Program-made: the position numbers and the translations under genes
The notes under the pieces: generated by a model
The model's input: the letters and a program-made list of their open reading frames with translations, nothing else
Databases searched by the model: none
What the model was told of the DNA's origin: nothing
NCBI RefSeq assembly: GCF_014841125.1
Contig: NZ_JACYTQ010000003.1
Location: forward strand, 710,818 to 774,817
DNA: 64,000 nt
Source of the DNA: Echinicola arenosa
GTDB lineage: Bacteria; Bacteroidota; Bacteroidia; Cytophagales; Cyclobacteriaceae
Direction of reading: 5' to 3'
In this document: piece by piece, positions 7,450 through 16,605 of the stretch
Numbering within the stretch: the stretch's first letter is position 1
Layout: each line of letters starts with the position of its first letter

Positions 7450-10251
7450 TTATTCAATTACATACCAAGTATAGGAATTGGCAGGAATAATGACTTTTAG
7501 ATGGATATTGTACTCCCGATCCAAAGTGTAATTAACGCTCTTTCCTTCTTTTTCCCGCACTTTTGCCTCATCTGTCAGGCCCGTGTAGTAAAGAGGAAGC
7601 TTGATTTCCCTGACCATTTCCTTATCCGTTGGGTTAAAGAACATGGCCAGTCCCTTTTCTTTCAAGGCCGGATTGGCGTGCATAAAGCCATCCCAATCTT
7701 TTCCTGATGGCCTTCTCAGGTGAATGATATCACTGTTGAGAATATTTCTGTACTCCTTGTACCAACCTATCACTTCCTTGACCAATTTTTTGGTCTCTGG
7801 AGCATCATATAACCTCGGCCCCCTGTAACATGCCTGAACACCAGAACCATAGTTTTGCATCATATGGTTTTCATAATCCTTCAAATGATCTTTTAGAGGC
7901 TCCAAGGTAGCCGCTGCTCCACCTCCATGATATTGGGTCAAGGGCACAAACGTCCAACACATGCTGGGTATCCTGTCCCATAGCCCATCATAAATGTTCA
8001 ACCGCCCATGCATCAGGTGTCTTTCTCGAGGCAAGGACCAATTGACTTCTCGGTAGCCAATTCCTGTTTTATTGGTACCTGAATTGACATAGAAGTCCGG
8101 TACATTCATATAGATGCCTTCAGCCCTCATCCATTGATACAGCCCTTGGATCTGGGCATATTGCTTCCACTGGGAATCCCCCAATCCATTGTGATGGGCG
8201 TGGCTGGTAGACGCACAGACATTGCCTGGATAAGAACCATCATTCTCAAATACTTGCATCCCAGTTTGGTTAAAAAATTTCTTGATCTTTCTGAAATAAT
8301 CATAACCCCATTCACTGCTGAGACAAGGAGAGGAACCAAAGATCATCCCTCCTCTTTTGCCTGTCTCAGGATTGATCACATCCACTTCCTCACTGATCCA
8401 ACGACTGGAAAGCAAAGAATAACCGCCTAACTCTATGCCCTTGGCATTGGCATATTCTCTTAATTCACGGAATTTTCTGTAATTTTCTTCAGACTCATCC
8501 TCCATGTCCATACCACTACCGAAGCTCAGAATGATCATCTCATAGCCGACTTCGGCACATTGGTCAACTGCTGTTTTGACCACCTCAGGGTCCGTAGAGG
8601 TCAAGTGAAGGAAGATGGGGTTTTCTGTGGTCCATGGAGAAATGGTCCGGTACATCTTCCGGATAAACAAGCCATTTCTTTCTTCATCGCGAGAATCCAT
8701 CGGCAATTCCCACACCCTGAATGTGCTCAAGGTATCACCTACTGCTATGGCAGTTTCTGGTCCCAATGGCGGTTTGACTTCTAATAGACAAGGCAGGTTG
8801 AGTGGATAATTAGTCTGTGTGGTATACCTTGGGTCCTTTTCCCAAAAAACGGTCTCTTGGGAGGTTTTCTGTTGCATCCCACCAAAAGCATAGTCTGTTT
8901 GGATATGGATATTGGGCTTCACCCAATTCTCTGGAGTCTCCACCAAGTTTTCTCCTTCCACCATGGCCAACTGCTCCAACTTAAAGCTGTTCAGCTGCAC
9001 GATCAAATCACTGTCATTAATTACTTCTATCCACTTGGAAAGCGTCGGGATACCATCATACAAGGCAAAGTGAACCTTGACCAAGATACCCTCTTTTTCA
9101 AGCGTAAAAACCACCTCTTTTCCGCTTGGCATCTCTTTGTTCATGGCCCAGCGAACCCTTTTCCAAACCAGTCTGTCCGTAATTTCCCTCACTTCAAAAT
9201 CCTGGATCTGGAAACTGTTTTGGGTAGCCATCAGTTCCTCTGTCCATTTCATCAGCGTGTAGCCATACTCAGGCTGGGGGCTTAATCCGCCGATATCATA
9301 ACTCCGACCATCAATGGTCAGCACTCCTTCATTGGACACAGCACGGAGCAAGGTTTCTCCGGTCATCAAATTTGTAAAATCAATAGTTGCCAAGTTAGGG
9401 CTTAACTTAAAAGTTCTTGCAATCAGCCCATTGCTGAGCACTAGTTGGTCCTCTCCACTTTTTAATACTTCAGCCTTAGCCTTTGAATGATCAATTAGCC
9501 AATCATAATTCGGCTGGCCAAGCGGCAGTTGCACCGCTTTTAATTTACTTAATTTTCCAAGTAAGTATTCCCTTACCACACTATTCTGTTCAACCTTCTC
9601 CCCTACAAAATCACCTGGTTTGATCACTGGGGCTATTTCGAAAAATTCAATTTTTGGCTCTACCCAAACTGCATGATCACCACTCGGCCCATCTCCAGCA
9701 TCCTCAACAATAAGCTCCAGTACACCACCTTTTACATCTAAATCAATGGATTTGGCCGCATCACCTTTTCGCATGATCCCACTGTTATATATTTCCTCTC
9801 CATTATGAACTAATTTGAAGATGACCGACCCCTGATCTACGGAACCATTCTCCCCTTCCACGCCAACAAACTGCTTTTTGCTGGACGTTACTTCATAAAA
9901 AATACGCTTACCATCTGTCAGCGGTATGGTTTTTATATTTTCTGACTCATAGTCAACCTTCGAATCATTCACTCCAACCTTAGCAGAAAAGTGACTTCCA
10001 TTGTTCATTTTAATCTTAATGACCGAATTGGAATGTACTCCTATGCCATCAGAAAAATACTCCCCACCAATAGATAGCTCCTCTCCCGTTACTGAACGGT
10101 TTTTCACAGGAGCAGCGTAAGTTTGCTCACTGAGTGAAATATTCAAATCCTGCAAAGCCGTGTAAGTCTGAGCCTGAATGGTTTTACTCCAACCAAACAC
10201 CAAAGCCAATAGCATTAATGTCTGGAATAATTTCATTTTCATTTTATTCAA
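7450..10251 (-). CDS. Secreted NPCBM-domain alpha-galactosidase-like glycoside hydrolase
   Basis: A 933-residue protein with signal peptide (cleavage after SKTIQAQ). Residues ~30-205 form an NPCBM/NEW2 carbohydrate-binding module (DGIGVHSNSVIKIKMN, VGVNDSK, AVWVEPKIEF). A beta-sandwich follows, then a TIM-barrel-like catalytic region (~560-830) of the alpha-galactosidase/clan GH-D type, with IILSFGSGMDM, GIELGGYSLLSS, a probable catalytic Asp in FENDGSYPG (about residue 670) and a final beta-sandwich. It is the last gene of the minus-strand operon, 15 bp after the sulfatase, so it probably removes a terminal sugar after desulfation. The family is fairly clear; linkage and substrate are not. 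A GH36-like assignment is possible but uncertain. Confidence 0.82.
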   Translation of the reverse strand: MNKMKMKLFQTLMLLALVFGWSKTIQAQTYTALQDLNISLSEQTYAAPVKNRSVTGEELSIGGEYFSDGIGVHSNSVIKIKMNNGSHFSAKVGVNDSKVDYESENIKTIPLTDGKRIFYEVTSSKKQFVGVEGENGSVDQGSVIFKLVHNGEEIYNSGIMRKGDAAKSIDLDVKGGVLELIVEDAGDGPSGDHAVWVEPKIEFFEIAPVIKPGDFVGEKVEQNSVVREYLLGKLSKLKAVQLPLGQPNYDWLIDHSKAKAEVLKSGEDQLVLSNGLIARTFKLSPNLATIDFTNLMTGETLLRAVSNEGVLTIDGRSYDIGGLSPQPEYGYTLMKWTEELMATQNSFQIQDFEVREITDRLVWKRVRWAMNKEMPSGKEVVFTLEKEGILVKVHFALYDGIPTLSKWIEVINDSDLIVQLNSFKLEQLAMVEGENLVETPENWVKPNIHIQTDYAFGGMQQKTSQETVFWEKDPRYTTQTNYPLNLPCLLEVKPPLGPETAIAVGDTLSTFRVWELPMDSRDEERNGLFIRKMYRTISPWTTENPIFLHLTSTDPEVVKTAVDQCAEVGYEMIILSFGSGMDMEDESEENYRKFRELREYANAKGIELGGYSLLSSRWISEEVDVINPETGKRGGMIFGSSPCLSSEWGYDYFRKIKKFFNQTGMQVFENDGSYPGNVCASTSHAHHNGLGDSQWKQYAQIQGLYQWMRAEGIYMNVPDFYVNSGTNKTGIGYREVNWSLPRERHLMHGRLNIYDGLWDRIPSMCWTFVPLTQYHGGGAAATLEPLKDHLKDYENHMMQNYGSGVQACYRGPRLYDAPETKKLVKEVIGWYKEYRNILNSDIIHLRRPSGKDWDGFMHANPALKEKGLAMFFNPTDKEMVREIKLPLYYTGLTDEAKVREKEGKSVNYTLDREYNIHLKVIIPANSYTWYVIE

Positions 10252-10266
10252 TTTTTATCTTAATCT

Positions 10267-11775
10267 TTATTTCAAAAGCTCACTGGGATAGGGAACTGGT
10301 TTTCCTGTGGCTTTGATAGTCGGCATTTGTGCGTCTGTATCCTTCAGGAGCTTGGTCATCAACTGGGCCATTTCCATTGTTCTATCCAATTCCTTTTCAC
10401 TTAAATCGGTGGACTCGCCTATATCGTCATTTAGGTTATACAACTCCAATTTTTGATCTACATGGTGATAGATCAATTTCCAGTCACCTTTTCTTACCAC
10501 ACTATAAGGGGGATTATAATAAGTGTTGGGATAGTGCCAAAGCAATGGTCTTGTATTGGATGACTTTTTTCCTTTAAGTTTTCTAACAAAGCTATGACCA
10601 TCCATGCTCGTTTGAGCTGCTTCCTTGAGTCCAGCCATTTCGAGAAAAGTTGGAAAGATATCCTCAATTATCACATAGTCCTCATTAACTGAATTAGGCT
10701 TGGTTTCATCTGGCCATTTTACCAAAAGTGGCACCCGAATACCTCCCTCATATGGACTGAGCTTATGACCTCTCAAGGGTTTGTTTTGAGGCACCTGCTT
10801 GTGGGCACCATTATCGGACATAAATACAATAATGGTGTTATCCGAAACCCCTAAATTTTCCAAATGGTCCATTATGTCTCCAAGTGATTTATCCATACCT
10901 TCAATCATGGTGGCATATGTCGCTTCGTGTTCACTAAACCCTTGTTCAATGTATTTTTGATAATAGCGTTTGTCCTTTTCCCAGGGAGCATGGATCGCAT
11001 AATGTGACATGTACAAGTAAAAAGGTTGCTCTTTTTCCACTGATTTACTAACTTCTTTTAAAGCCTCACGGGTCAAAGCTTCCGTCAAATAGATTTCTTG
11101 TCCATGGTATTTTTCCAAGTCAGGAATATCCCAAATGTGGTTTCCAGCATCTCTCCAATCTGCACTAAAATCATGGATTCCCAGGTAACTCCCTGGACCA
11201 CCTGCAGCATGGCCTCCAATATTTACCTTAAAACCTAAATTTAAAGGATCCTCCCCAGGAGTTCCCTCAGCACCAAAGTGTGCTTTACCCACATGGATTG
11301 TTTGGTATCCCCCTTTACTAAGGAGTGTGGGTAAAGTTTTGGCACTAATGGTATAAGGAACCGATGAATCAGGACTGAGTCCATTGACATTCCATTGGGG
11401 TGATTCCACAACTGGATTTTCAGTATCTGGTGATACATCTTTCTTCAAGGTCCAATTGGTCACCCGATGCCTGGCCGCATTCATTCCTGTCATCAAACTG
11501 ATCCTTGAAGGGGAACAAACCGCGCTTGCATAGGCTTGGGTAAACTTCATCCCATCATGGGCCATCCGCTCCATATTGGGGGTTTTATAGCGTTTGTTTA
11601 ACTCAGTCACTTCCTTAAAAAAAGGAACAGAAGTATCCTGCCAACCCATATCGTCCACAAAGAAAAAAACAATATTGGGTTGGTTCTTTTTCTTCGGTTG
11701 TTGGTTTTGGGCCATAGCTTTATTAGCTGAAAATACCATCGCCAAAAACAATAATGAAGTACGTATAAGCATCAT
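10267..11775 (-). CDS. Periplasmic sulfatase (type I, formylglycine-dependent)
   Basis: A 502-residue sulfatase with signal peptide (MVFSANKAMAQ). The family S1 landmarks are present: metal-binding DDMGWQD near residue 41, the CSPSR maturation motif with Cys87 (to become formylglycine), HVGKAHFG, and SDNGAHKQ as the second metal site. The gene lies 14 bp after the GH29 fucosidase and 15 bp before the NPCBM enzyme, so it belongs to their operon and probably removes sulfate from the same glycan. No sulfatase-maturing enzyme is encoded in the window. The exact S1 subfamily cannot be set by eye. Confidence 0.95.
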   Translation of the reverse strand: MMLIRTSLLFLAMVFSANKAMAQNQQPKKKNQPNIVFFFVDDMGWQDTSVPFFKEVTELNKRYKTPNMERMAHDGMKFTQAYASAVCSPSRISLMTGMNAARHRVTNWTLKKDVSPDTENPVVESPQWNVNGLSPDSSVPYTISAKTLPTLLSKGGYQTIHVGKAHFGAEGTPGEDPLNLGFKVNIGGHAAGGPGSYLGIHDFSADWRDAGNHIWDIPDLEKYHGQEIYLTEALTREALKEVSKSVEKEQPFYLYMSHYAIHAPWEKDKRYYQKYIEQGFSEHEATYATMIEGMDKSLGDIMDHLENLGVSDNTIIVFMSDNGAHKQVPQNKPLRGHKLSPYEGGIRVPLLVKWPDETKPNSVNEDYVIIEDIFPTFLEMAGLKEAAQTSMDGHSFVRKLKGKKSSNTRPLLWHYPNTYYNPPYSVVRKGDWKLIYHHVDQKLELYNLNDDIGESTDLSEKELDRTMEMAQLMTKLLKDTDAQMPTIKATGKPVPYPSELLK

Positions 11776-11789
11776 ATTTTTCTATATGG

Positions 11790-12845
11790 TTAAATTGAAA
11801 GCCTCTCCTTCAAGGACTTTAGTATTTCTACATCTTTTTCCCTCAACCTGCCTTCCCTGTTGGGTGGACAATTAAGAATCAAAATATTGTCATTGGCGGT
11901 GGCTTTTCGATAAAGCTTTTCCAGTTCATCCAAGGATTTCCAAACGGTATCTTGCGTATTGTAAAACCATCTTTGACTCATACAAACGGTAGATTCCCAA
12001 GGCATGTAATAGGATTGGCCATCATAGGTAAATATTTTGGGATCATCTTCTGCAGGTAGGTAGGGATCTCCCAATCTAAAATCACTGGGAAAATACCGGA
12101 TGGGGAACCCTTCTTTTTGTTCTTCAGGTTTGACCGGATGGTGGTCAGGATCGTTGGGCAGACCTATAGACCAATTGACTCCTATTTGACAATCAGGCTC
12201 GCGCTGCTTTATGGCTTGATAAAGTGCTTTGATGGGCCACCTTGAATTTTCTTTCACCCATCCCCCATCAAACCAAAACTCAACAATCGAGGTATGCTTT
12301 TCAGTGATGTCAATCAACTCTTGAATCTGGTGGAGCATGTATTCATTGTAAGTACTGTCTTGGTCTGGGGCTTCCACATTCGAGTTTACTTTTCGGTCCC
12401 AAAGGGAGTAATATAAACCCAGCCCAATATCATATTTTTTACATGCTTTGGCCACTTCCTCCACCACATTGGTAGAATTGGGTGATGAGGCGACATCATA
12501 GGTGGTCAATTCGCTGTCCCAAAGACAAAAACCTTCATGATGTTTGGTGATCAAAATCACATACTTCATTCCTGCTTCCTTTGCGGTCCTTATCCATTGT
12601 TCCGCATCTATGTTACTTGGGTTATAGCTTGAAGCTTCTTTTGAGCCATCTGTCCATTCCATATCATGAAAGGTATTCACCCCAAAGTGGATGAACATAC
12701 CATATTTTCGTTCCATCTGTGCAAGCTGAGTTTTACTTGGAGAGGTAGAAGGTTCGGGCATGATTCCCTTGTTTTCCTCTTGGGAATGCTGACAGCCAAA
12801 GGAAAAAGCTGAAGCCAGTAGTAATCCTATTAGGTACTTTCTCAT
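11790..12845 (-). CDS. Alpha-L-fucosidase, GH29, lipoprotein
   Basis: A 351-residue lipoprotein (lipobox FSFGC, Cys18) made almost only of the GH29 catalytic barrel: KYGMFIHFGVNTFHDMEW, ITKHHEGFCLWDSE, IGLGLYYSLWDR and the nucleophile Asp193 in VEFWFDGGW. The conserved end NDNILILNCPPNREGRL is present. It lacks the C-terminal carbohydrate-binding domain of many GH29 enzymes, so it is shorter than the usual ~430-500 residues. Its start overlaps the stop of the upstream propeller gene by 4 bp (ATGA), which indicates translational coupling. It probably releases alpha-linked fucose from oligosaccharides in the periplasm. Confidence 0.93.
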   Translation of the reverse strand: MRKYLIGLLLASAFSFGCQHSQEENKGIMPEPSTSPSKTQLAQMERKYGMFIHFGVNTFHDMEWTDGSKEASSYNPSNIDAEQWIRTAKEAGMKYVILITKHHEGFCLWDSELTTYDVASSPNSTNVVEEVAKACKKYDIGLGLYYSLWDRKVNSNVEAPDQDSTYNEYMLHQIQELIDITEKHTSIVEFWFDGGWVKENSRWPIKALYQAIKQREPDCQIGVNWSIGLPNDPDHHPVKPEEQKEGFPIRYFPSDFRLGDPYLPAEDDPKIFTYDGQSYYMPWESTVCMSQRWFYNTQDTVWKSLDELEKLYRKATANDNILILNCPPNREGRLREKDVEILKSLKERLSI

Positions 12846-13939
12846 TTTGAAGGTTTAATTGGAATTGTAACTATAAATGAGTCATTGCCCTTCTTGCAGG
12901 CCAATAACAGCACTTGAATATCTCCATTCTCCCGATATACATTTGGTCGTTCCATTCGGTCAGGATTGAGCTTTTCCCCTTTTTTCATTGGAATTTCTTT
13001 TGGCATAATCTCAAATTCATCGTTTTTATTCCAATGAATTCCATCTTCTGAACTTACTAAGCCAATAAAAGTATGAGCGTGGAAAATACCGAAATATTTA
13101 CCTCGAAGATCATCATACCATAAGGACATATCTTCTGTATCCAAATAGTCAATCACCGGCTGATCCTGAATAACAAAGGGACCTGCGGGATGATTGCCTA
13201 TTGCCAAAGCCTGATTTCTTGTAAAATTAGTATCATTCGGTTTGTCTCCTTTGACGATAAGATAGTATTTCCCATCCTTTCCCCTATCGATTGCCGGGTT
13301 CACTGTCAATGTGGTGATCGGTCCCGATGGTTCTATCAATGGAGTATCCATGCGCTCCCAAGGACCTGAAAGTGAATTCGCCACGGCAACGCCTGTTCTT
13401 TGATTGGGTCTTAAAATTTTCCAATTAGGATGTGTATAGCCTGTCAAACTTGTTTCTAGGAGTTCCTCTCCAGAATAGGCTATATTATTTCCTAAATTTG
13501 TAGAGATATAGTACAAATAATACTTGCCCTCAAAATACTTGATTTTAGGGTTGTGGGCAGTTATGGCATCCCAGTGGCCTTTTCCTCTACCATTCAGTAC
13601 TGTTTCTTTATATGTCCACGGGCCTGATGGTGAAGCAGAAACAGCATGAGCCACTTCTGAGTAAAGCAGCCAGCCTGTAAATTTTGTATCCCTGGGCCAT
13701 CTGGAGTAAAACAAATGATATTGATTGTCATCTCCTTTAATAATCGAGCCTCCCCAATTGAAAAAGTCTTCCGAGCGAAAAATGTTACTTTCATCTACCG
13801 GTTGGATTTTATCCCTGAACATAAAATCCTCATGGATATTCTGGGCAATGACAGGAATGAAGCCTAATAATAAAACGATGAAAGTGGCTAGACCATTTTT
13901 ATAATTGCTTAGGAAAACCCGCCCCTCTTTAAGTATCAT
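12842..13939 (-). CDS. Glycoside hydrolase, five-bladed propeller (GH43/GH117-like)
   Basis: A 365-residue protein with an N-terminal hydrophobic segment (GLATFIVLLLGFIPVIAQ). The repeated beta-propeller pattern is clear: DNQYHLFYSRWP, GPWTYKETVL, HWDAITAHNPKIKYFEGKYY, SGPWERMDTPLI, NPAIDRGKDGKYYLIVKG, and AGPFVIQDQPV with TEDMSLWYDD. The blades and acidic residues fit clan GH-F/GH43-type or GH117-type exo-enzymes; I cannot choose between them. It sits between the acetylesterase and the fucosidase and overlaps the latter by 4 bp, so it very likely acts on the same polysaccharide. Confidence 0.82.
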   Translation of the reverse strand: MILKEGRVFLSNYKNGLATFIVLLLGFIPVIAQNIHEDFMFRDKIQPVDESNIFRSEDFFNWGGSIIKGDDNQYHLFYSRWPRDTKFTGWLLYSEVAHAVSASPSGPWTYKETVLNGRGKGHWDAITAHNPKIKYFEGKYYLYYISTNLGNNIAYSGEELLETSLTGYTHPNWKILRPNQRTGVAVANSLSGPWERMDTPLIEPSGPITTLTVNPAIDRGKDGKYYLIVKGDKPNDTNFTRNQALAIGNHPAGPFVIQDQPVIDYLDTEDMSLWYDDLRGKYFGIFHAHTFIGLVSSEDGIHWNKNDEFEIMPKEIPMKKGEKLNPDRMERPNVYRENGDIQVLLLACKKGNDSFIVTIPIKPSK

Positions 13940-14012
13940 AAGTTGTTGATTTAGTGAGAATTAAATAGGAATAATCTATTATCTGTCTGCTTAAGAACTT
14001 TAAACATTTATT

Positions 14013-15422
14013 TTATTTAAGCTCCCAGTCATCAGTTCTGAAAGCAGATGCGGGTAAGCCATCTTTGTTGAAAAGATTGGGCAGGGCAATATCAGAGAAG
14101 GCAAACCGCACCGCAACAGGTTCTTTGACCTCTTTGGAACTTATAACTACTTGACTTCCCTCTATTTTTGCTTTGGCTAGATAAAACTTCCGATCTACTC
14201 CCGCAATATAGAATTCGAGTACATCTTTTCCTTTTGCAACCAAGCCTCCCTCAGCATGATCAAAACGGACAATGATTTTATTTTTATTCACCTCCATGCT
14301 ACTAAAAACGGGGCCGCTTGGCTCAATATGCTCTACCCCATAGGTTTTTGCCAAAGCCCATAAAGCAAGCCTTCTTCCTACTTCCTGTTTATTTCCAGGA
14401 TGAATGTTTTTCAAATTACCAATGTCATTGGTAACCACCATACCTGTATTGGCTACTTGCTGCATGGTCTTTAACTGGGCATCCCTTACCACTGCTGGTT
14501 CCAAGTCTTCCAAATCATTGTTGTTATAGTCAAAGGGTGCTATCTGTACATAGTAAAATGGCAAATCAGCATTTCCCCAGGCCTTTCGCCACGAGTTGAT
14601 CATCATAGGGAAGGTTTCATAATAATAATCGGCATTTTGTCTGTTAGACTCCCCTTGATACCAAAGGTATCCTGCAATGTCAAAAGGAACCAAAGGGTTG
14701 ATCATCGCATTATAAGCCGATCCGGGGGTTTTGGAGTACCATTGGTTTTCCGCTATATGCTCCGCAGCATCGTTTAACAATTCAGGCTTTTCCACCAACC
14801 CTAAGGGTGACCAGATTTCTATGGGAGTACCTCCCCAGCTGCTATTGATTAAACCGATGGGCACTCCCAATTCTTCCAGAAGTTCACGACCAAAAAAGTA
14901 CCCAACGGCACTGAAAGACCGCATACTTTCGGGAGTACATACTGTCCATTCCCCCGGTGAGTTATCTTGCAAAGTTTCAGAATTGTGTCTTGGAACGCTG
15001 AAAAAGCGAATATTAGGATAATTGGCTGCTTTTACCTCCTCCTCTGCATGGTCAAAGCCATTGTTTGCGCTCCATTGCATATTGGACTGGCCGGAGCAAA
15101 GCCAAACTTCTCCGATCTGGATATTTTTTAAAACAATCTCTTGATGCCCTTTAATGGTTACTGTAAATGGACCTCCATAACTTGGCGTGGGCAGTTCCAC
15201 TGACCATTTTCCTTGATTTACTGTGGTTTCTAATGGCTCATTATTCCAAGATCCGGTTACCGTAATTTTTTCAGTGGTCTGTGTGCTCCAACCCCAAATG
15301 GTTGCATTGGAATTTTGCTGTAGTACCATGTTATCAGATAGAATGGAAGGCAACCAGATTTCACTTTTTGCCTGTAAAGCCAAGTGGAACACCACAAGGG
15401 TCAACAATAGCCTTTTCATCAT
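14013..15422 (-). CDS. Sialate O-acetylesterase-like SGNH carbohydrate esterase
   Basis: A 469-residue protein with signal peptide (LLLTLVVFHLALQAKS). It carries an N-terminal jelly-roll (LPSILSDNMVLQQ), then SGNH blocks: GEVWLCSGQSNMQW with nucleophile Ser110, GLINSSWGGTPIE, GYLWYQGESN, and DIGNLKNIHPGNK with the Asp/His part of the triad. The end of the SGNH part is followed by a beta domain. The family was named for sialate acetylesterase, but members in Bacteroidetes polysaccharide loci remove acetyl groups from various glycans. It is the first gene of the minus-strand operon, so the promoter probably lies just upstream, in the gap to the SDR gene. Confidence 0.92.
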   Translation of the reverse strand: MMKRLLLTLVVFHLALQAKSEIWLPSILSDNMVLQQNSNATIWGWSTQTTEKITVTGSWNNEPLETTVNQGKWSVELPTPSYGGPFTVTIKGHQEIVLKNIQIGEVWLCSGQSNMQWSANNGFDHAEEEVKAANYPNIRFFSVPRHNSETLQDNSPGEWTVCTPESMRSFSAVGYFFGRELLEELGVPIGLINSSWGGTPIEIWSPLGLVEKPELLNDAAEHIAENQWYSKTPGSAYNAMINPLVPFDIAGYLWYQGESNRQNADYYYETFPMMINSWRKAWGNADLPFYYVQIAPFDYNNNDLEDLEPAVVRDAQLKTMQQVANTGMVVTNDIGNLKNIHPGNKQEVGRRLALWALAKTYGVEHIEPSGPVFSSMEVNKNKIIVRFDHAEGGLVAKGKDVLEFYIAGVDRKFYLAKAKIEGSQVVISSKEVKEPVAVRFAFSDIALPNLFNKDGLPASAFRTDDWELK

Positions 15423-15872
15423 TTTGGGAGTAATATTAGTGACAACAATAATTTAACTTGATTTTTTTTATCAATAATAAACTTTTAAAAGCTTTCTATT
15501 TATTTTCAAAACACTCTCAATTAACACAAAAACAACTTCATTTCCTAAAAGATCAACCAATTATCTTATGAGACTCTATTTTAATATTAGTAAACTTATC
15601 TTTCTAAAAATTATTTAAACACCTAGTAATTTTACTAATGATAAAAAAATATTAAATCTGCTCCAATAGGGCATAAATTGAAAAATCCTTAACAATAAGG
15701 AAGTAGTAAATCAAAGTATTCAACGAATTACTCCTCCGATCCGTTTTAAGTATAATCGCTCGAATGCTTAAACCGGAAAAATCCCACTATAATAAAAATT
15801 GACCAGTATCAACATTTCGGCTAAGCACGATGAATGGAAGAATTACCCCAACTAATATAGGATCAAAGAATA
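15423..15872. other. Divergent intergenic region (acetylesterase / SDR gene)
   Basis: 450 AT-rich bases between divergent genes. It must carry promoters for the five-gene polysaccharide operon (minus) and the SDR gene (plus). I found no convincing operator palindrome, RNA gene or short coding frame. Confidence 0.5.
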
Positions 15873-16541
15873 ATGAACATAAAAGCAATTATTACAGGAT
15901 CAACCGGCATGGTGGGTCGTGCCGTACTTCTTGAATGTCTTGACCACCCTAGTGTAACACAAATATTGGTCATCAATAGAAGTCCGCTGGGAATCGCCCA
16001 TCCCAAACTCAAAGAAATAGTTATTGAGGATTTTTATGACCTTAATCAAATCGAGGAGGAGCTTAAAGGATACAATGCCTGCTTTTATTGCTTAGGAACC
16101 TCTGCCTTAGGCATGAATGAAGAAGACTACATCAAAGTCACCTATCAAATGACCAAGGTCTTTGCAGATACTTTATATCGACTTAATCCGGAAAGTATTT
16201 TCAATTATGTTTCTGGCGCAGGAACGGATAGTTCTGAAAGTGGGCGCATGATGTGGGCCAGGGTGAAAGGCAAAACGGAAAACATGATCTTGAAACATGG
16301 ATTTAAAGATGCTTATGCATTTAGGCCTGGTGTCATTTTACCCGAAAAAGGTATCCAATCCAAAACAGGCTGGTACAACACCATGTATGCTATCACCAAA
16401 CCCTTATTTCCTTTTCTAAAGAAATTATCATCAGTGACCACTACCACGAATGTGGGTAAGGCCATGATTGAAGTTAGCCTCTATCCATACCGTAAAAAAA
16501 TACTTGAGAACAAAGATATTAATCATATGGCCAAAAATTAA
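15873..16541 (+). CDS. NAD(P)-binding atypical SDR-family oxidoreductase
   Basis: A 222-residue cytosolic protein with an N-terminal Rossmann fold. TGSTGMVG (residues 8-15) matches the TGxxGxxG nucleotide-binding motif of atypical/extended SDR proteins; further blocks are YCLGTSAL and FNYVSGAGTDSS. The classical YxxxK pair is not present: the aligned segment reads WARVK, with Trp instead of Tyr. Known relatives are annotated as NAD-dependent epimerases or oxidoreductases and several lack proven activity. It is monocistronic and ends at an imperfect hairpin facing the PEP synthase gene. Confidence 0.85.
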   Translation: MNIKAIITGSTGMVGRAVLLECLDHPSVTQILVINRSPLGIAHPKLKEIVIEDFYDLNQIEEELKGYNACFYCLGTSALGMNEEDYIKVTYQMTKVFADTLYRLNPESIFNYVSGAGTDSSESGRMMWARVKGKTENMILKHGFKDAYAFRPGVILPEKGIQSKTGWYNTMYAITKPLFPFLKKLSSVTTTTNVGKAMIEVSLYPYRKKILENKDINHMAKN

Positions 16542-16544
16542 TCA

Positions 16545-16581
16545 CATCAAAAACGGAAGGTTTTAACTCCCGCTTTTGATG
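16545..16581. terminator. Probable bidirectional terminator
   Basis: An imperfect stem (CATCAAAA with TTTTGATG, extended by CGG/CCG across one mismatch) lies between the convergent SDR and PEP synthase genes. Confidence 0.6.
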
Positions 16582-16605
16582 AAACTAACGAAATCATTGA
16601 TTCAT

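Noticed and set aside
8857..9285. Long antisense frames inside large genes (for example here, 3104-3532 and 57086-57493)
   Set aside because: They lie opposite well-supported genes, have no motifs, and follow from the codon use of the real frame.
15873..16541. Classical short-chain dehydrogenase call for the SDR gene
   Set aside because: The YxxxK catalytic pair is missing (WARVK), so only an atypical SDR assignment is supported.
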